A stretch of DNA of 64,000 bases from UBA7672 sp965229115 (GCA_965229115.1 CBDDIR010000001.1:62001-126000); one strand, 5' to 3'. Counted from the stretch's first letter, positions 41,433 through 50,529 are shown. Numbers and translations: made by a program. Notes: generated from the letters alone by a model not told the origin.

Positions 41433-43976
41433 TTAGAACCGATACTGGAGTTCTATCCCATAGGTGCGAGGAAAGTTCGGCTTCAACGTGACGCGCTGGA
41501 CTCCGCTGGCCGAGGGGGCTCCGGTTCGGAAATCCTGATAGGCCAACTCATCAAAGGCATTCTTGACGTAACCGATCACTGTGTAGCGATCGTCGGCGTC
41601 CTTCCAAAGCGCCCGGAAGTCCACGACTTCGTTCGATGGCGAACGGAAGCCCGGCTGAGCAAAAACGACGGCCTGTTGCTCGTCGGTGAAGGTGTAGGTG
41701 CCCCCAAGTATGAGATCCCCCTTAGCAAACTGGATTGTATAATTCAATCCGAGGTTGAGTTTGTTCTCCGGAGTTATGGGAAGCCTGTTTCCAACGAGGG
41801 TCTGGGGACGGCTGCCGTTCGGCAAAACGACGCCCGTAGGTCGCGCGCCCGCCTGTAGCGCCTTCGGGTCCGCTGTGTCGACGAAGCAGCAGCCGCTCTT
41901 AAGTTCGGTGTTGAGGTACGAATAGCTCGCGAAGATCTGCAGATGATCGATCGGAGCCCACTGGGCCTCCATCTCCAGGCCCCAACTCACAGCGTCCAAA
42001 TTCACGAACTGACTGCCCGTTGAGCCCGTCGTGGAGTTAAGAACCACGGACAGCGGCGCCTGAAAACCCTTATAGTCCGCGTAGAACAGCGCAGAATTCA
42101 GCTGGAACCGTCGCCCCACATTCTTCTTCAACCCGAGTTCGTAGTTGTCGACATACTCGGGATCGGCATAGGGGAACGGCGTCAGGCCATTGGACGCAAG
42201 CCAGCCGCCGGACTTGTAACCGCGGCTATAGCGGACATAGGCGTTGGTGTCGGTATCCGGCTGCCACTGCAGCCCTAAGGTGCCCGTCCAGGCTTCATAG
42301 TCTGCGGCTAGGTCACGAGAAAGGCCGCCGTTTGCCGAGGGCCGCAGATTTGCAAAAAGCGGATTGGCTAGGCAGGAGGCGATGGTTGGGCCGCCGCAGA
42401 CGACAAACGTGGTAAGATCCACCGCGATTCCTTGTCCGACGGCGGCTGGTATCCCCGCAGCGGCTAAGATGGTGGTCGTGGTGTTGGTGCGCGACACGTA
42501 GCGAGCCGAGTCCGTACCCGACTTCTCGTCGACCGTGTACCGGAGGCCACCCGTAAGCGTGAGCGTATCAGTGACATCATAGTCGACCTGAACAAAGGCC
42601 GCATAGGAATCCACCTCCAGCGTACCTTCTACGAAGAGGTAGTTCCCCTTCGGGTTCGGCGCCGCCGGACCTCCGGTCGCCAGACTGATCGGGTTCTGAA
42701 CGGCCGGATCGTTGAGGACTCGCTGGCCCTGGGGTTGCGCGTAGGTTTGATGATACTGGTACAGACCGGCGATCCAGCGCAGTGGCCCGTCCGTGTTCGA
42801 GGACAGGTTGATCTCATTGGAGTACCATTTCTGGTCCTCGCGGTAGAAGAACCTCTGGTCCGGCGACACGCCCGTGGCGGTGTAGGGGCCGAAAGGCGTC
42901 GCGGTCGGCACGCTGAAGAGGCCGGCGCGCGATGAACGATCCTCGTCCCCAGCCGTGTCGTAGACATAGGATTGGTAGCCGGCCAGATACTTGAGGGTCA
43001 TGCCGCCAAGATCCCAGGTGAGATCGAAGTGCAGTCGCTCATGATTGCTGAGCTTACCTTCACTCGTCTGGTTGGTGTTGATCTTGTAGGGGTCGGTCAT
43101 CGCCGGATTAATTCCTGCGAAGCCGAAGGTCGGATTGTAGTAGAGGCCAGCGTTGCCGAGGCCGGTCGGGGACGTGGTGTCGTAGCGGCTCGTGATCGAC
43201 TCGTGGACGTTGCCAACGCCGAAGCTGTCATCCCAGTCGAACTTCGAATACCGCAGGCGGGCCGTGATGTTCTCGCCGAGATCGGCTTCCAGCTGAGCCT
43301 CGACTATGTACCGCTTAACAGCGCTGGAATCGCCGGCAGGCCCGAGGTTCTCGAAGAAGCCCTCCTCTCGGCGTTCCAGAGAGCCGCCGAGGAGGAAGCG
43401 GAGGCCATCCGTGATCGGTCCGCGAACCAAGGCGTCGGTCCGCCAAGTGCCGTAATTCCCAAGGACGGCGCGGACCTCACCATTGAAGTCCTCTGTCGGA
43501 CGCTTGGCGATGATGTTCAGCGCCCCGCCGATGGAATTGCGCCCGTACAGCGTGCCTTGCGGTCCACGCAGAATCTCCGTGCGTTCGATAAGCAGCGACG
43601 GCGTGGCTGCATCGGCCATGGAGTTTGAGAAAATGCCGTCCGAGTAAAGCGCTACGGAAGGATCCGTGCCGATGGCATTGGTCAGGCGACCAAAGCCTCG
43701 GATCGAGAGGCGGTCGTTGTTGGTATAGGTGACGCTGGGTGAAACACGCGCCAAGTCCTCGACGTTGCCTACCCCAAGCAGGTCGCGCCGCTCGCTTGTA
43801 TAGGCCGTCACGGCCACGGACACATCCTGAAGGCTCTGTTCGCGCTTTTCAGCCGTCACCACCAACTCTTCAATGGTGAAGCCGGTCTCTTGCGCCCAAC
43901 TAGGCGAGGCCGCAGCGAGCGCGAGCGCGGATGCGCTGCATGCGAAGGCGAGTCGTAGATTTATGTAATTTTTCAT
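41433..43976 (-). CDS. TonB-dependent outer-membrane receptor
   Basis: 847-residue receptor for energised uptake across the outer membrane. Signal peptide about 1-28 (ALAAASPSWAQ), TonB box region ETGFTIEELVVTAEKREQSLQD, plug domain to about residue 165 (LSIRGFGR, QGTLYGRNSIGGALNII), then a 22-strand barrel ending in the usual aromatic residue (IELQYRF). This subclass is common in sphingomonads and Caulobacterales for hydrophobic organic substrates rather than siderophores. A TAGGCA-N4-TGCCT dyad lies just upstream and recurs before the 49.6-kb catabolic operon, so the substrate probably feeds that pathway. A hairpin GGACCGT...ACGGTCC (41390-41423) follows the stop. Confidence 0.93.
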   Translation of the reverse strand: MKNYINLRLAFACSASALALAAASPSWAQETGFTIEELVVTAEKREQSLQDVSVAVTAYTSERRDLLGVGNVEDLARVSPSVTYTNNDRLSIRGFGRLTNAIGTDPSVALYSDGIFSNSMADAATPSLLIERTEILRGPQGTLYGRNSIGGALNIIAKRPTEDFNGEVRAVLGNYGTWRTDALVRGPITDGLRFLLGGSLERREEGFFENLGPAGDSSAVKRYIVEAQLEADLGENITARLRYSKFDWDDSFGVGNVHESITSRYDTTSPTGLGNAGLYYNPTFGFAGINPAMTDPYKINTNQTSEGKLSNHERLHFDLTWDLGGMTLKYLAGYQSYVYDTAGDEDRSSRAGLFSVPTATPFGPYTATGVSPDQRFFYREDQKWYSNEINLSSNTDGPLRWIAGLYQYHQTYAQPQGQRVLNDPAVQNPISLATGGPAAPNPKGNYLFVEGTLEVDSYAAFVQVDYDVTDTLTLTGGLRYTVDEKSGTDSARYVSRTNTTTTILAAAGIPAAVGQGIAVDLTTFVVCGGPTIASCLANPLFANLRPSANGGLSRDLAADYEAWTGTLGLQWQPDTDTNAYVRYSRGYKSGGWLASNGLTPFPYADPEYVDNYELGLKKNVGRRFQLNSALFYADYKGFQAPLSVVLNSTTGSTGSQFVNLDAVSWGLEMEAQWAPIDHLQIFASYSYLNTELKSGCCFVDTADPKALQAGARPTGVVLPNGSRPQTLVGNRLPITPENKLNLGLNYTIQFAKGDLILGGTYTFTDEQQAVVFAQPGFRSPSNEVVDFRALWKDADDRYTVIGYVKNAFDELAYQDFRTGAPSASGVQRVTLKPNFPRTYGIELQYRF

Positions 43977-43994
43977 GTTCCCCCCCCAGTCCGC

Positions 43995-44010
43995 TAGGCA
44001 TTGTTGCCTC
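43995..44010. promoter_or_regulatory. TAGGCA-N4-TGCCT operator, receptor copy
   Basis: TAGGCATTGTTGCCTC, 19 bp upstream of the receptor start codon. It matches 13 of 16 positions of the dyad at 49397-49412. A second dyad GTAAT-GACA-ATTAC lies at 44021-44034. Confidence 0.7.
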
Positions 44011-44173
44011 TATGCTGACGGTAATGACAATTACTATAAGGCCATTGACGCATGACGCAATCCCCCCTCCCCCCGGGTCACGCGGCGAGCCTCTAGCAGG
44101 CTGTTGAAAAAGTCCGTAGCGGCGCCGGACTCGGCATCATTCGCTCTTTCCCAAAGGCGTTGAGGGGAAGGCG

Positions 44174-44571
44174 ATGCGGGGTTCGGACAAGCGCTCGGGG
44201 TCGTTGTTTTCGTTTGTGGATCTGGAGTCGAGGGTTCGGCGCGATCATCCGCTGAGGCGGTCCGGTCGTTCACCGATGGGGCGCTGGAGAGCCTGACGCA
44301 GGACTTCGCGCGGCTCTATTCGGGGATGGGTCGGCCCTCGATCCCGCCGGAGGCGCTGCTGCGGGCGATGCTGCTGCGGACGTTCTATTCGATCCGCTCG
44401 GAGCGGCAGCTGATGGAGCGGCTGGAGTTCGACCTGCTGTTCCGCTGCTTCGTGGGCCTGGGGATCGACGATCCGGGCTGGGACGATTCGAGCTTCACCA
44501 AGAACCGCGACCGGCTGCTGGAAGGCGAGATCGCGGCGAAGTCCTTGGCTGCGGTGCTGGCCCAGCCCTAG
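44174..44571 (+). pseudogene. IS1182-family transposase, N-terminal remnant
   Basis: Starts MRGSDKRSGSLFSFVDLESRVRRDHPLR, then loses frame by one base near 44255 and continues as SFTDGALESLTQDFARLYSGMG... to AAVLAQP and TAG, where relatives run on. The element's left end (CAGGCTGTTGAAAAAGTCC) is visible about 44097-44115. The C-terminal catalytic half is gone. Confidence 0.8.
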
Positions 44572-44587
44572 GTGAAGCGGCTGTTGG

Positions 44588-44680
44588 GCCCAACTCCAGC
44601 CCGACGGATCGCTCGCCGGCGAAATCATCTTCCACGGCGGCGACGAAATCGCCTTCACTGCTCGCCCCTGGGCAACTTCT
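44588..44680 (+). pseudogene. unidentified coding scrap cut by the IS427 copy
   Basis: Reads QLQPDGSLAGEIIFHGGDEIAFTARPW in one frame and is truncated by the insertion at 44682. Looks like genuine coding sequence, but the family was not recognised. Confidence 0.3.
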
Positions 44681-44681
44681 A

Positions 44682-45531
44682 GGCCTTAGGGACGATTTAG
44701 GATTCCCATGAATCGGAAGTGCTGATTCAAGGCTGCTTTTTGGAGGCTGTCTTGGAAGGTGAGGTTCTGAGGGACGATCAGTGGGAGCGGATCAAGCCGT
44801 TCGTGCCGGGTGGCCGGAAGGGTAAACGGGGTCCGCGCAGCGACGGTCGCTTGTTCATAGATGCGCTGTTGTGGATGGCGCGCTCGGGTGGTCGGTGGCG
44901 GGATCTGCCGGAGCGCTTTGGGCCGTTCGAGCGGGCCAAGAAACGCTACTATCGCTGGATCGAGATGGGCGTGCTGGACAAGGTCTTCGAGGCCGTGGCG
45001 GCTGAGCCCGATCTCGAATGGGTGATGCTGGACGCCACCGTCATCCGGGCCCACGCCCAAGCCGCCGGAGCGCGGCGAAAAAGGGGGGACCGGACGCCCA
45101 GGCGCTTGGCCGCTCGCGCGGTGGCTTTGGAACCAAGCTCCATGTCTGCGTAGAGGCGCTCGGCCTGCCAGTCCGCCTCATCCTTGGGCCTGGCCAGCAG
45201 AATGACATGGCGCCCGCCTGCGACCTGATCGACGGCCTGGCTGCAGAGTACGTGATCGCTGACAAGGCCTACGACGCCGATCGGCTCTACCAGAAGGCCA
45301 TCGACCAGGGCGGCGACCCCGTCGTGCCGCCCCGCCGCCACCGCAAGCGACAGCACAGCTACGACAAGGCCCTCTACAAGGAGCGCAACCGCGTCGAACG
45401 CTTCTTCAGCCGCATCAAGCAATACCGACGCATCGCAACCCGATACGACAAGCTCGCCCAGACCTTCATGGGCTTCGTCACCCTCGCCAGCATCATGCTC
45501 TGGCTCAGATGACTAAATCGTCCCTACGGCC
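44682..45531 (+). mobile_element. IS5-family (IS427 group) insertion sequence
   Basis: 850 bp with termini GGCCTTAGGGACGATTTAG (44682-44700) and the near-exact inverse ending GGCC at 45531 (one mismatch in 19). TA flanks both ends (44680-44681, 45532-45533), the usual target. The next bases right of it, CAACAGCC, match the other end of an IS1182 element, so it jumped into or next to that element. Confidence 0.85.
44752..45512 (+). CDS. IS427-group transposase, two frames joined by frameshift
   Basis: OrfA from TTG 44752 (GGAGG five nt upstream) encodes LEGEVLRDDQWERIKPF... through the first DDE Asp (WVMLDATVIRAHAQAAG). The second frame encodes DAQALGRSRGGFGTKLH..., YVIADKAYDAD with the second Asp and NRVERFFSRIKQYRRIATRYDKL with the Glu. 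The frames meet at AAAAAGGGGGG (45078-45088), a typical slippery site in this group, so the split is probably programmed rather than a defect. Confidence 0.85.
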
Positions 45532-45672
45532 TACAACAGCCCGCAGGCCGCTCGCGACCACGTGGTCGACCGCCCCGCGTTTGTAAGGGCCTGGGAAGAC
45601 GCCCCCGGGTCGGTTCATCTGCCGCCTCCCGGCCCGCGAAGCCCCGGCCTGGGCGGGCAAATCGGGGGGCCG

Positions 45673-45699
45673 TCAGAGTGGACTCGACAGGTTGCTTGA
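45673..45699. repeat. dispersed repeat, copy 1 (partner 58579-58604)
   Basis: GTCAGAGTGGACTCGACAGG followed by TTGCT matches GTCAGAGTGACCCGACAGGTTGCT at 58579, both preceded by TCGGGGG. Probably the conserved end of a lost IS or a shared recombination scar. Confidence 0.5.
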
Positions 45700-45814
45700 A
45701 GGCCGTAACACGGCAGGTACCATTGTTGCCGTCGTCTGGAACTAGCCCAGCTACGATTTCTGCCTGATAAGCGTTCAATATATTACTGATCGACTCGTGG
45801 AGTTGTAGTCAACG

Positions 45815-46300
45815 ATGCCCAGAGAATCTAACGAGCTCCTGTCACAGGATGAGTTGGACAGCAGTTTCAGCCCTATGGGCGGAGGCTACCTCTTGGCCGA
45901 TGTCACCCGCCTGATGCGAGCGGCTTTTGATGAGAAGATGCGCGAACTCGGCCTGACCGCGTCCACTTGGCGGGTTCTGATCTATCTACGCCGCAGCGAC
46001 GGCATCTCTCAGGCGGCTTTGGCCCGGCTGCTTGACGTCAGCCGCGCCTCGCTTGGGCAAATTATTGATCGATTGGAGAAAAGTGGGCACGTTATACGCG
46101 CTGAACACTCAGAAGATCGGCGCGTCTGGCGCGTGTATCTCACAGCAAAGGCACGGGCCATGATGCCCGATGTGGAGAGCAAGGCCAGGAGCCTGCACGC
46201 GATGAGTTTTGGAAAGCTCGCTCCTAATGACTATAAACAACTCTCGAAGATACTCGCAGAACTCCGCGATATTCTGGTAGCGAATGAAAGCGCCGCTTGA
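45815..46300 (+). CDS. MarR-family transcriptional regulator
   Basis: 161-residue winged-helix regulator. The N-terminal dimer helices contain LADVTRLMRAAFDEKM. The wHTH reads ISQAALARLLDVSRASLGQIIDRLEKSGHV, and the wing is EDRRVWRVYLT. It lies between the receptor gene and the catabolic operon, both of which carry the TAGGCA-N4-TGCCT dyad; its own upstream region has two right-half matches (CATTGTTGCC at 45721, ATTTCTGCCT at 45756). It is therefore the best candidate for the local regulator, sensing a pathway ligand. Confidence 0.88.
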   Translation: MPRESNELLSQDELDSSFSPMGGGYLLADVTRLMRAAFDEKMRELGLTASTWRVLIYLRRSDGISQAALARLLDVSRASLGQIIDRLEKSGHVIRAEHSEDRRVWRVYLTAKARAMMPDVESKARSLHAMSFGKLAPNDYKQLSKILAELRDILVANESAA

Positions 46301-46652
46301 CCTCGCTCGAAGGTCGCGAAACCAATGCCATTGCGGCTTTAGAGCCGAGGGCAATTTCGCGAACCGTGAGGCGCGGATAAGCCATTGCACATCTGCAAAA
46401 AAAGGGGCGGCGCGGCCGGTCGTCCGCGCCGCCTAAGCTTCCCTAGGCCCCAGGAGGTAGGCGGGGTGTTGGGCAGGATGGGGCCGCAGTGCGTGCTCTC
46501 GAAGACGAAGAGCCGAATACCGTGCGAGCCCCATTGGCTGATATTATGTACATGGCAATATCGTAAGGTGCAATACGATAAGTGCCATCATGATGAAGAT
46601 CGGCGCTGAGGGTTTTGGTCGGCTGTATTGAAATGGCCAAACGAGGCGCGAG
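46301..46652. other. gap between marR and the IS66 copy
   Basis: Contains the terminator at 46397-46433. A minus-strand stretch 46440-46560 has coding-like patches (RLFVFESTHCGPILPN) but no complete gene; it may be decayed coding DNA that the terminator once served. Confidence 0.35.
46397..46433 (-). terminator. rho-independent terminator for leftward transcription
   Basis: Stem GGCGGCGCGG / CCGCGCCGCC (46406-46415, 46424-46433) with an 8-nt loop, followed on the minus strand by seven T (46403-46397). Strong hairpin and T-run. Read leftward it would end a transcript from the region now split by IS66; it could also face marR transcription. Confidence 0.75.
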
Positions 46653-46692
46653 GTAAGCGGAGCTTTTCCACCCTCCTGGGGGCGCTTGACGC

Positions 46693-48306
46693 TCAGGATT
46701 GGTCCTGAGCGGCTTTCCAGCTCCAGGGCGTGAGCTCGTCGAGACGGCTTTGGAGATGGCCGTTGACCAAGCGGGTAAGGACGTCGGTCAGGTAGGCCTT
46801 GGGCTCGACGGCGGCGAGCTTGCAGCATTCGATCAGCGTGGCGAGGATCGCCCAGTGCTCACCGCCCTCATCGCCGCCCGCGAAGAGGGCGTTCTTTCGA
46901 TTGAGGGCGATGGGGCGCATCGCCCGCTCGACGGTGTTGGTGTCCAGTTCGAGGTGGCCGTCGCTTAGGAAGCGGCCGAGCCCATCCCAGTGGCCAAGAG
47001 CGTAGCGCAAGGTCTCCGCCATCGGAGATCTTCCAGGGACCGCCTTGAGCTGGTCCATCATCCAGACCTCGGGTTCGGCGACGAGCGGACGGCTCTTGGC
47101 CTGACGCTGGGCGCGGCGCTGCTCGGCCGATTGCCCTCGGATCTCGGCCTCGATGGCATAGAGTTCGCCGATCTTTGCGATGGCCTGTTGGGCGATCGGC
47201 GCCGATCCGCCCTTGGCCAGGTCGTAGAAGCGCCGGCGCACATGGCTCCAGCAGTGGGCGAGCGGGATCGCATTGGGCCTGTCCTTGGCCAGCCGCTTGT
47301 AGGCGCTATAGCCGTCGGTCTGCAGGACGCCGTTGAAGTCCTTCAAGAGCTCGCGGGCGTGCTCGGCCCCGCGGCCTGGCGCATAGGTGTAGGCCACAGC
47401 TGGCGGATCGGACCCGCCGAAGGGCCGATCATCGCGCGCGATTGCCCAGAAGTATCCGAGCTTGGTGCGGCCCCGTCCCGGATCCAGGACCGGGGCCGTG
47501 GTCCCGTCGACGAAGAGCCGGGATGACGCCAGAAGCCGCTGGCGGATCAGCGACCAGACCGGCCTCAGCTCGGCGGCGGCATATCCCACCCAAGACGCCA
47601 GGGTCGAGCGGTCGATGATGATGCCCTGGCGGGCCAGGGCCTGAGATTGGCGGTAGAGCGGATTGTGGTCGGCATACTTGCCGACGATCACGTCGGCCAC
47701 CAGCGCCTCGGTCGGAAGGCCGCCCTCGATCAAGCGAGCCGGCGCCGCGGCCTGGACCACCTGGCCCTCGCAGGATCGGCAGGCGTATTTCGGGCGGTGC
47801 GTGGCGATCACCCGGTACTGGACCGGCAGCACGTCCAGCCGCTTGGCGAGGTCTTCGCCGATCAAGTGCCTGGCGCCGCCGCAGCAGGCGCACATCGTGC
47901 TCTGCGGTTCGATGACCACATCGATCTGCGGCAGGTGGTCGGGCAGCGATGCGCGCGCGCCGAGCGGCCGCTGCGTTCTTGGCCGTCCGGCCTTGCGATC
48001 CAGCTTGTCCTTCGCCGCTAGGATCTCGCCGATCGCCTGTTCGGTGTCCTCCAGCGCCAGCTGCAGCTGGTCCGGATCCATCCGCTCCGAGCTCTTGCCG
48101 AAGCTCAGCCGGCGCAGGCGCGCCAGATAGTGCTCAAGGCGGGTGTTGAGCTCTGCCAAGCGGGCGTTGTCTGAGGCCAGAGCGTCGCGCTCGACCACAA
48201 GATCGGCGGTGATTTGGTCAGATTGCGCCAGCTTCTGCTGCAGCCCAAGCACCATGGCGCGCAGGGCTTCGAGGTCCTCAGGCAAGGCGTCAGCGGCGAT
48301 CTCCAT
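46693..48306 (-). CDS. tnpC: IS66 transposase TnpC
   Basis: 537-residue DDE transposase. N-terminal leucine-zipper coil (about 5-75), a zinc finger with CACCGG and KYACRSCEG, then the DDE core with RLFVDGTTAPVLDPG, LQTDGYSAYKRL and the late Glu region (LELDTNTVERAMRPIALNRKNALFAGGDEG). Complete and in frame. Confidence 0.95.
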   Translation of the reverse strand: MEIAADALPEDLEALRAMVLGLQQKLAQSDQITADLVVERDALASDNARLAELNTRLEHYLARLRRLSFGKSSERMDPDQLQLALEDTEQAIGEILAAKDKLDRKAGRPRTQRPLGARASLPDHLPQIDVVIEPQSTMCACCGGARHLIGEDLAKRLDVLPVQYRVIATHRPKYACRSCEGQVVQAAAPARLIEGGLPTEALVADVIVGKYADHNPLYRQSQALARQGIIIDRSTLASWVGYAAAELRPVWSLIRQRLLASSRLFVDGTTAPVLDPGRGRTKLGYFWAIARDDRPFGGSDPPAVAYTYAPGRGAEHARELLKDFNGVLQTDGYSAYKRLAKDRPNAIPLAHCWSHVRRRFYDLAKGGSAPIAQQAIAKIGELYAIEAEIRGQSAEQRRAQRQAKSRPLVAEPEVWMMDQLKAVPGRSPMAETLRYALGHWDGLGRFLSDGHLELDTNTVERAMRPIALNRKNALFAGGDEGGEHWAILATLIECCKLAAVEPKAYLTDVLTRLVNGHLQSRLDELTPWSWKAAQDQS

Positions 48307-48374
48307 CGCTGATTACTCTACCATAATCGGCCGGCGGGACCTCGCGTTTTTGTTGATTCGCAACGGGTTTTTGC

Positions 48375-48728
48375 TCATCGAACGCCGCTTGGCCGACGTC
48401 TTCTGGGGGGATGGATCCGTGTCCAGTCCAGCCCGTCGAGCAGCGCGGCGAGCTCCGCCGTAGACAGCTTCATCACCCCGTCGCTGATCGGCGGCCACTT
48501 GAATGACCCTTCGTCCAGGGCCTTCCACAGCATCACCAGGCCCGAGCCGTCCCAGGCGATGATCTTGACCCGGTCCGCGCGCCTCGCACGGAAGACGATC
48601 ACCGTGCCCGGGAACGGATCCTGGCCCAGCGCCTCCTTGGCCAGCGCGGCAAGACCGTCGGCGCCCTTCCTGAAGTCCACAGGCTTGGTCGCCACCAGCA
48701 CCCGAACACCAGAGCCGATGCCGATCAC
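48375..48728 (-). CDS. tnpB: IS66 accessory protein TnpB
   Basis: 117-residue IS66 Orf2-like protein (VRVLVATKPVDFRKGADGLAAL, QDPFPGTVIVFRAR, DRVKIIAWDGSGLVMLWKAL). GTG 48728 overlaps the tnpA stop by 4 nt. Required for IS66 transposition; mechanism unknown. Confidence 0.93.
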   Translation of the reverse strand: MIGIGSGVRVLVATKPVDFRKGADGLAALAKEALGQDPFPGTVIVFRARRADRVKIIAWDGSGLVMLWKALDEGSFKWPPISDGVMKLSTAELAALLDGLDWTRIHPPRRRRPSGVR

Positions 48729-49120
48729 GCCGCCGCCTTGAGCGCACGAACGACCTCCGTCAGCCACCCTAGATCGACCCGGTCGGACAGCCGCACGACA
48801 ACACCAGCGACCTCTATCTCGAGGGAGGCTCCATGGCGCCTCTGGCCCTGTCGTCCGGCGTCCTCGATCATCACCGGCACGAACGACAACTCGCCATCGG
48901 CGGGCAGAACAAGCTCCCCCCTCTTGGCCGCCCCGCGCCACGCGAAGAGATGCTGAGGCGTCAGGTCGTGACGCCTCGCGACGTCGGCGACGACTGCGCC
49001 CGGCGCGAAGGACTCCGACACAATCGAAGCCTTCTGCTGCGTCGTCCAACGACGACGTCCGCCGCCAGTTCGCAGCTCAAACCGCCGCGCTTCCATGTGT
49101 TGGAACATATGGTCGACCAT
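48725..49120 (-). CDS. tnpA: IS66 protein TnpA
   Basis: 131-residue HTH protein (RRRWTTQQKASIVSESFAPGAVVADVARRHDLTPQHLFAWR) of the Tnp1/IS66 type. First gene of the IS operon, with its promoter near the right terminus. Met at 49120 or a few codons later. Confidence 0.92.
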   Translation of the reverse strand: MVDHMFQHMEARRFELRTGGGRRRWTTQQKASIVSESFAPGAVVADVARRHDLTPQHLFAWRGAAKRGELVLPADGELSFVPVMIEDAGRQGQRRHGASLEIEVAGVVVRLSDRVDLGWLTEVVRALKAAA

Positions 49121-49396
49121 ATATGCGAATACTGGTCGCCATCCTCCGCTCTATGACCCCGATGACAAGGTGGGGGAGAACCCTCGCTTACGGCGCGAGT
49201 GGCTGGTGGCGTGGTCGTCCGGCCGAAATCCTGCAGGTCGACCCGTCTTGCAAACCACCCTCTCGTTGAAGGCCCCTCACAGGCGTTCGTCCCGGCAAGC
49301 CGGCATACCCCCATATATGGCAAGTCAGCCCGTCGCGACCGGCGGTGAGCATGGGAACTCGCTTAGGGCGCCAAGCTCACCACGTCATTTGACACA

Positions 49397-49412
49397 TAGG
49401 CATTTCTGCCTA
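49397..49412. promoter_or_regulatory. TAGGCA-N4-TGCCTA operator, catabolic copy
   Basis: Perfect dyad TAGGCATTTCTGCCTA, 3 bp after a TTGACA -35-like hexamer, so a bound protein would block the promoter. It matches the receptor-promoter dyad at 13 of 16 positions. Confidence 0.72.
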
Positions 49413-49423
49413 ACAGATATATA

Positions 49424-49437
49424 GTACGCGTTCGTAC
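49424..49437. promoter_or_regulatory. GTACG-N4-CGTAC dyad
   Basis: Inverted repeat GTACGCGTTCGTAC next to the AT-rich ATATATAGT, about 135 bp before the amidohydrolase start. Possible TetR-type operator; no local TetR gene is seen. Confidence 0.5.
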
Positions 49438-49570
49438 ACGATGGGTGATCGCCAAACGGTCGCACTCGGATCAGGCAGCAAGAAGCGGCGGCCAGCCGCC
49501 AAAGGCTGCGCGCGCACCAGCGCAGGCCCGGCGAGGACGGTGCTCTGAAACGACGCGAGGTTGGATAAAG

Positions 49571-50529
49571 ATGATCAAGAAGCCTATATCCGCTGACTCG
49601 CACATCACCGAGCCGCCACATTGCTACGTCGACTACATCGATCCGGAGTTTCGTAATCGCGCGCCGCGGATGGAGCGGCTCGACAAGATCCGCGATGCCT
49701 TTGTTATCGAAGGACTAGCCTCGCCGATTCCAATGGGGCTGGTCGCCGCCGCCGGCAAAGACCCGTCGCGGATCACGACGCACGGCGTGGCTTTCGAGGC
49801 CTACAATCGATGGCTGCGGGAATATTGCGGCGAGGCTCCCGACCGGCTCTACGGTCTGGCGCAGGTTTCCATGCGCACGCCGGAGGACGGCGTCGCGGAA
49901 ATCCTTCGCGCGAAGGAGATGGGCTTCAAGGGCGTGATGATGCCCGGCAACCCGGCCGTCGAAGACTACGACTCTACCGTCTACGACAAGGTCTGGGCGG
50001 CCGCCGTCGAGTGCGACATGCCGCTGTCATTCCATACCCCGACCGGCAAATCGGACGGCCTCGCGGGCCAGACGCGCGGTCCGCGGATCAACGGCTTCCT
50101 GTCCATCATTCGCGGCTGCCAGGATGTGATGGGCACGTTCATATTCGGCGGCGTCTTCGATCGTTTTCCCGGCCTCAAGGTCGTGTGCGTCGAGGCCGAC
50201 GCGGGCTGGGTCCCACACTACATGTATCGCATGGACCACGCCTACAAACGCCCTCGCTATTGGATGAAGGCCCCCCGCTCGAGCGCATGCCGAGCGGGTA
50301 TTTCAGGGACAACATTTATGTGACCTTCCAGGATGACTTGGTGGCGTTCGGAATGAAGGACATGTGCAATGTCCGTCAACTGATGTGGGCGAACGATTTC
50401 CCGCATTCCGATTCAACCTGGCCCCTGTCGCAAACAATGCTCGGGGAGCACACCTAGGACCTGCGCGAGCAGGAAGGAAACTGGATTTGCCACGAAAACG
50501 TGGCCGAACTGTACGGGATCGCCGTCTGA
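49571..50529 (+). pseudogene. amidohydrolase (Amidohydro_2 family), disrupted
   Basis: Metal-dependent hydrolase/decarboxylase-like protein. The N-terminus is intact: ISADSHITEPPHCYVDY (metal motif-like DSH), then MGFKGVMMPGNP, LSFHTPTG, and GVFDRFPGLKVVCVEADAGWVP. After YWMKAP the frame is lost in a C-run (50266-50273, one C short) and resumes as LERMPSGYFRDNIYVTFQDD...WANDFPHSDSTWP. A second lesion is an in-frame TAG at 50455-50457, before DLREQEGNWICHENVAELYG and the natural TGA. Two independent lesions argue for a real pseudogene. It is first in the catabolic operon. Confidence 0.85.

Larger units (their letters stand above)
46653..49191 (-). mobile_element. IS66-family insertion sequence with 8-bp target duplication
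   Basis: 2539-bp element with GTAAGCG termini (46653 and inverted at 49191). GGCGCGAG is duplicated exactly at 46645-46652 and 49192-49199. It carries tnpA, tnpB and tnpC, all intact, on the minus strand. A recent and probably active insertion. Confidence 0.95.
49192..49570. other. promoter region of the catabolic operon
   Basis: About 380 bp without a gene. A -35-like TTGACA lies at 49389-49394 and the two dyads described separately follow. The left part is the right flank of the IS66 insertion and shows no coding potential I can support. Confidence 0.5.

Noticed and set aside
44034..44273. Minus-strand frame of 79 codons near the receptor promoter
   Set aside because: Overlaps the receptor promoter and the IS1182 remnant; shadow composition.
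46633..49280. A small gene (MAKRGASGWW...) rebuilt by removing the IS66 copy
   Set aside because: Only about 30 codons, no family resemblance and no ribosome-binding site; probably chance.
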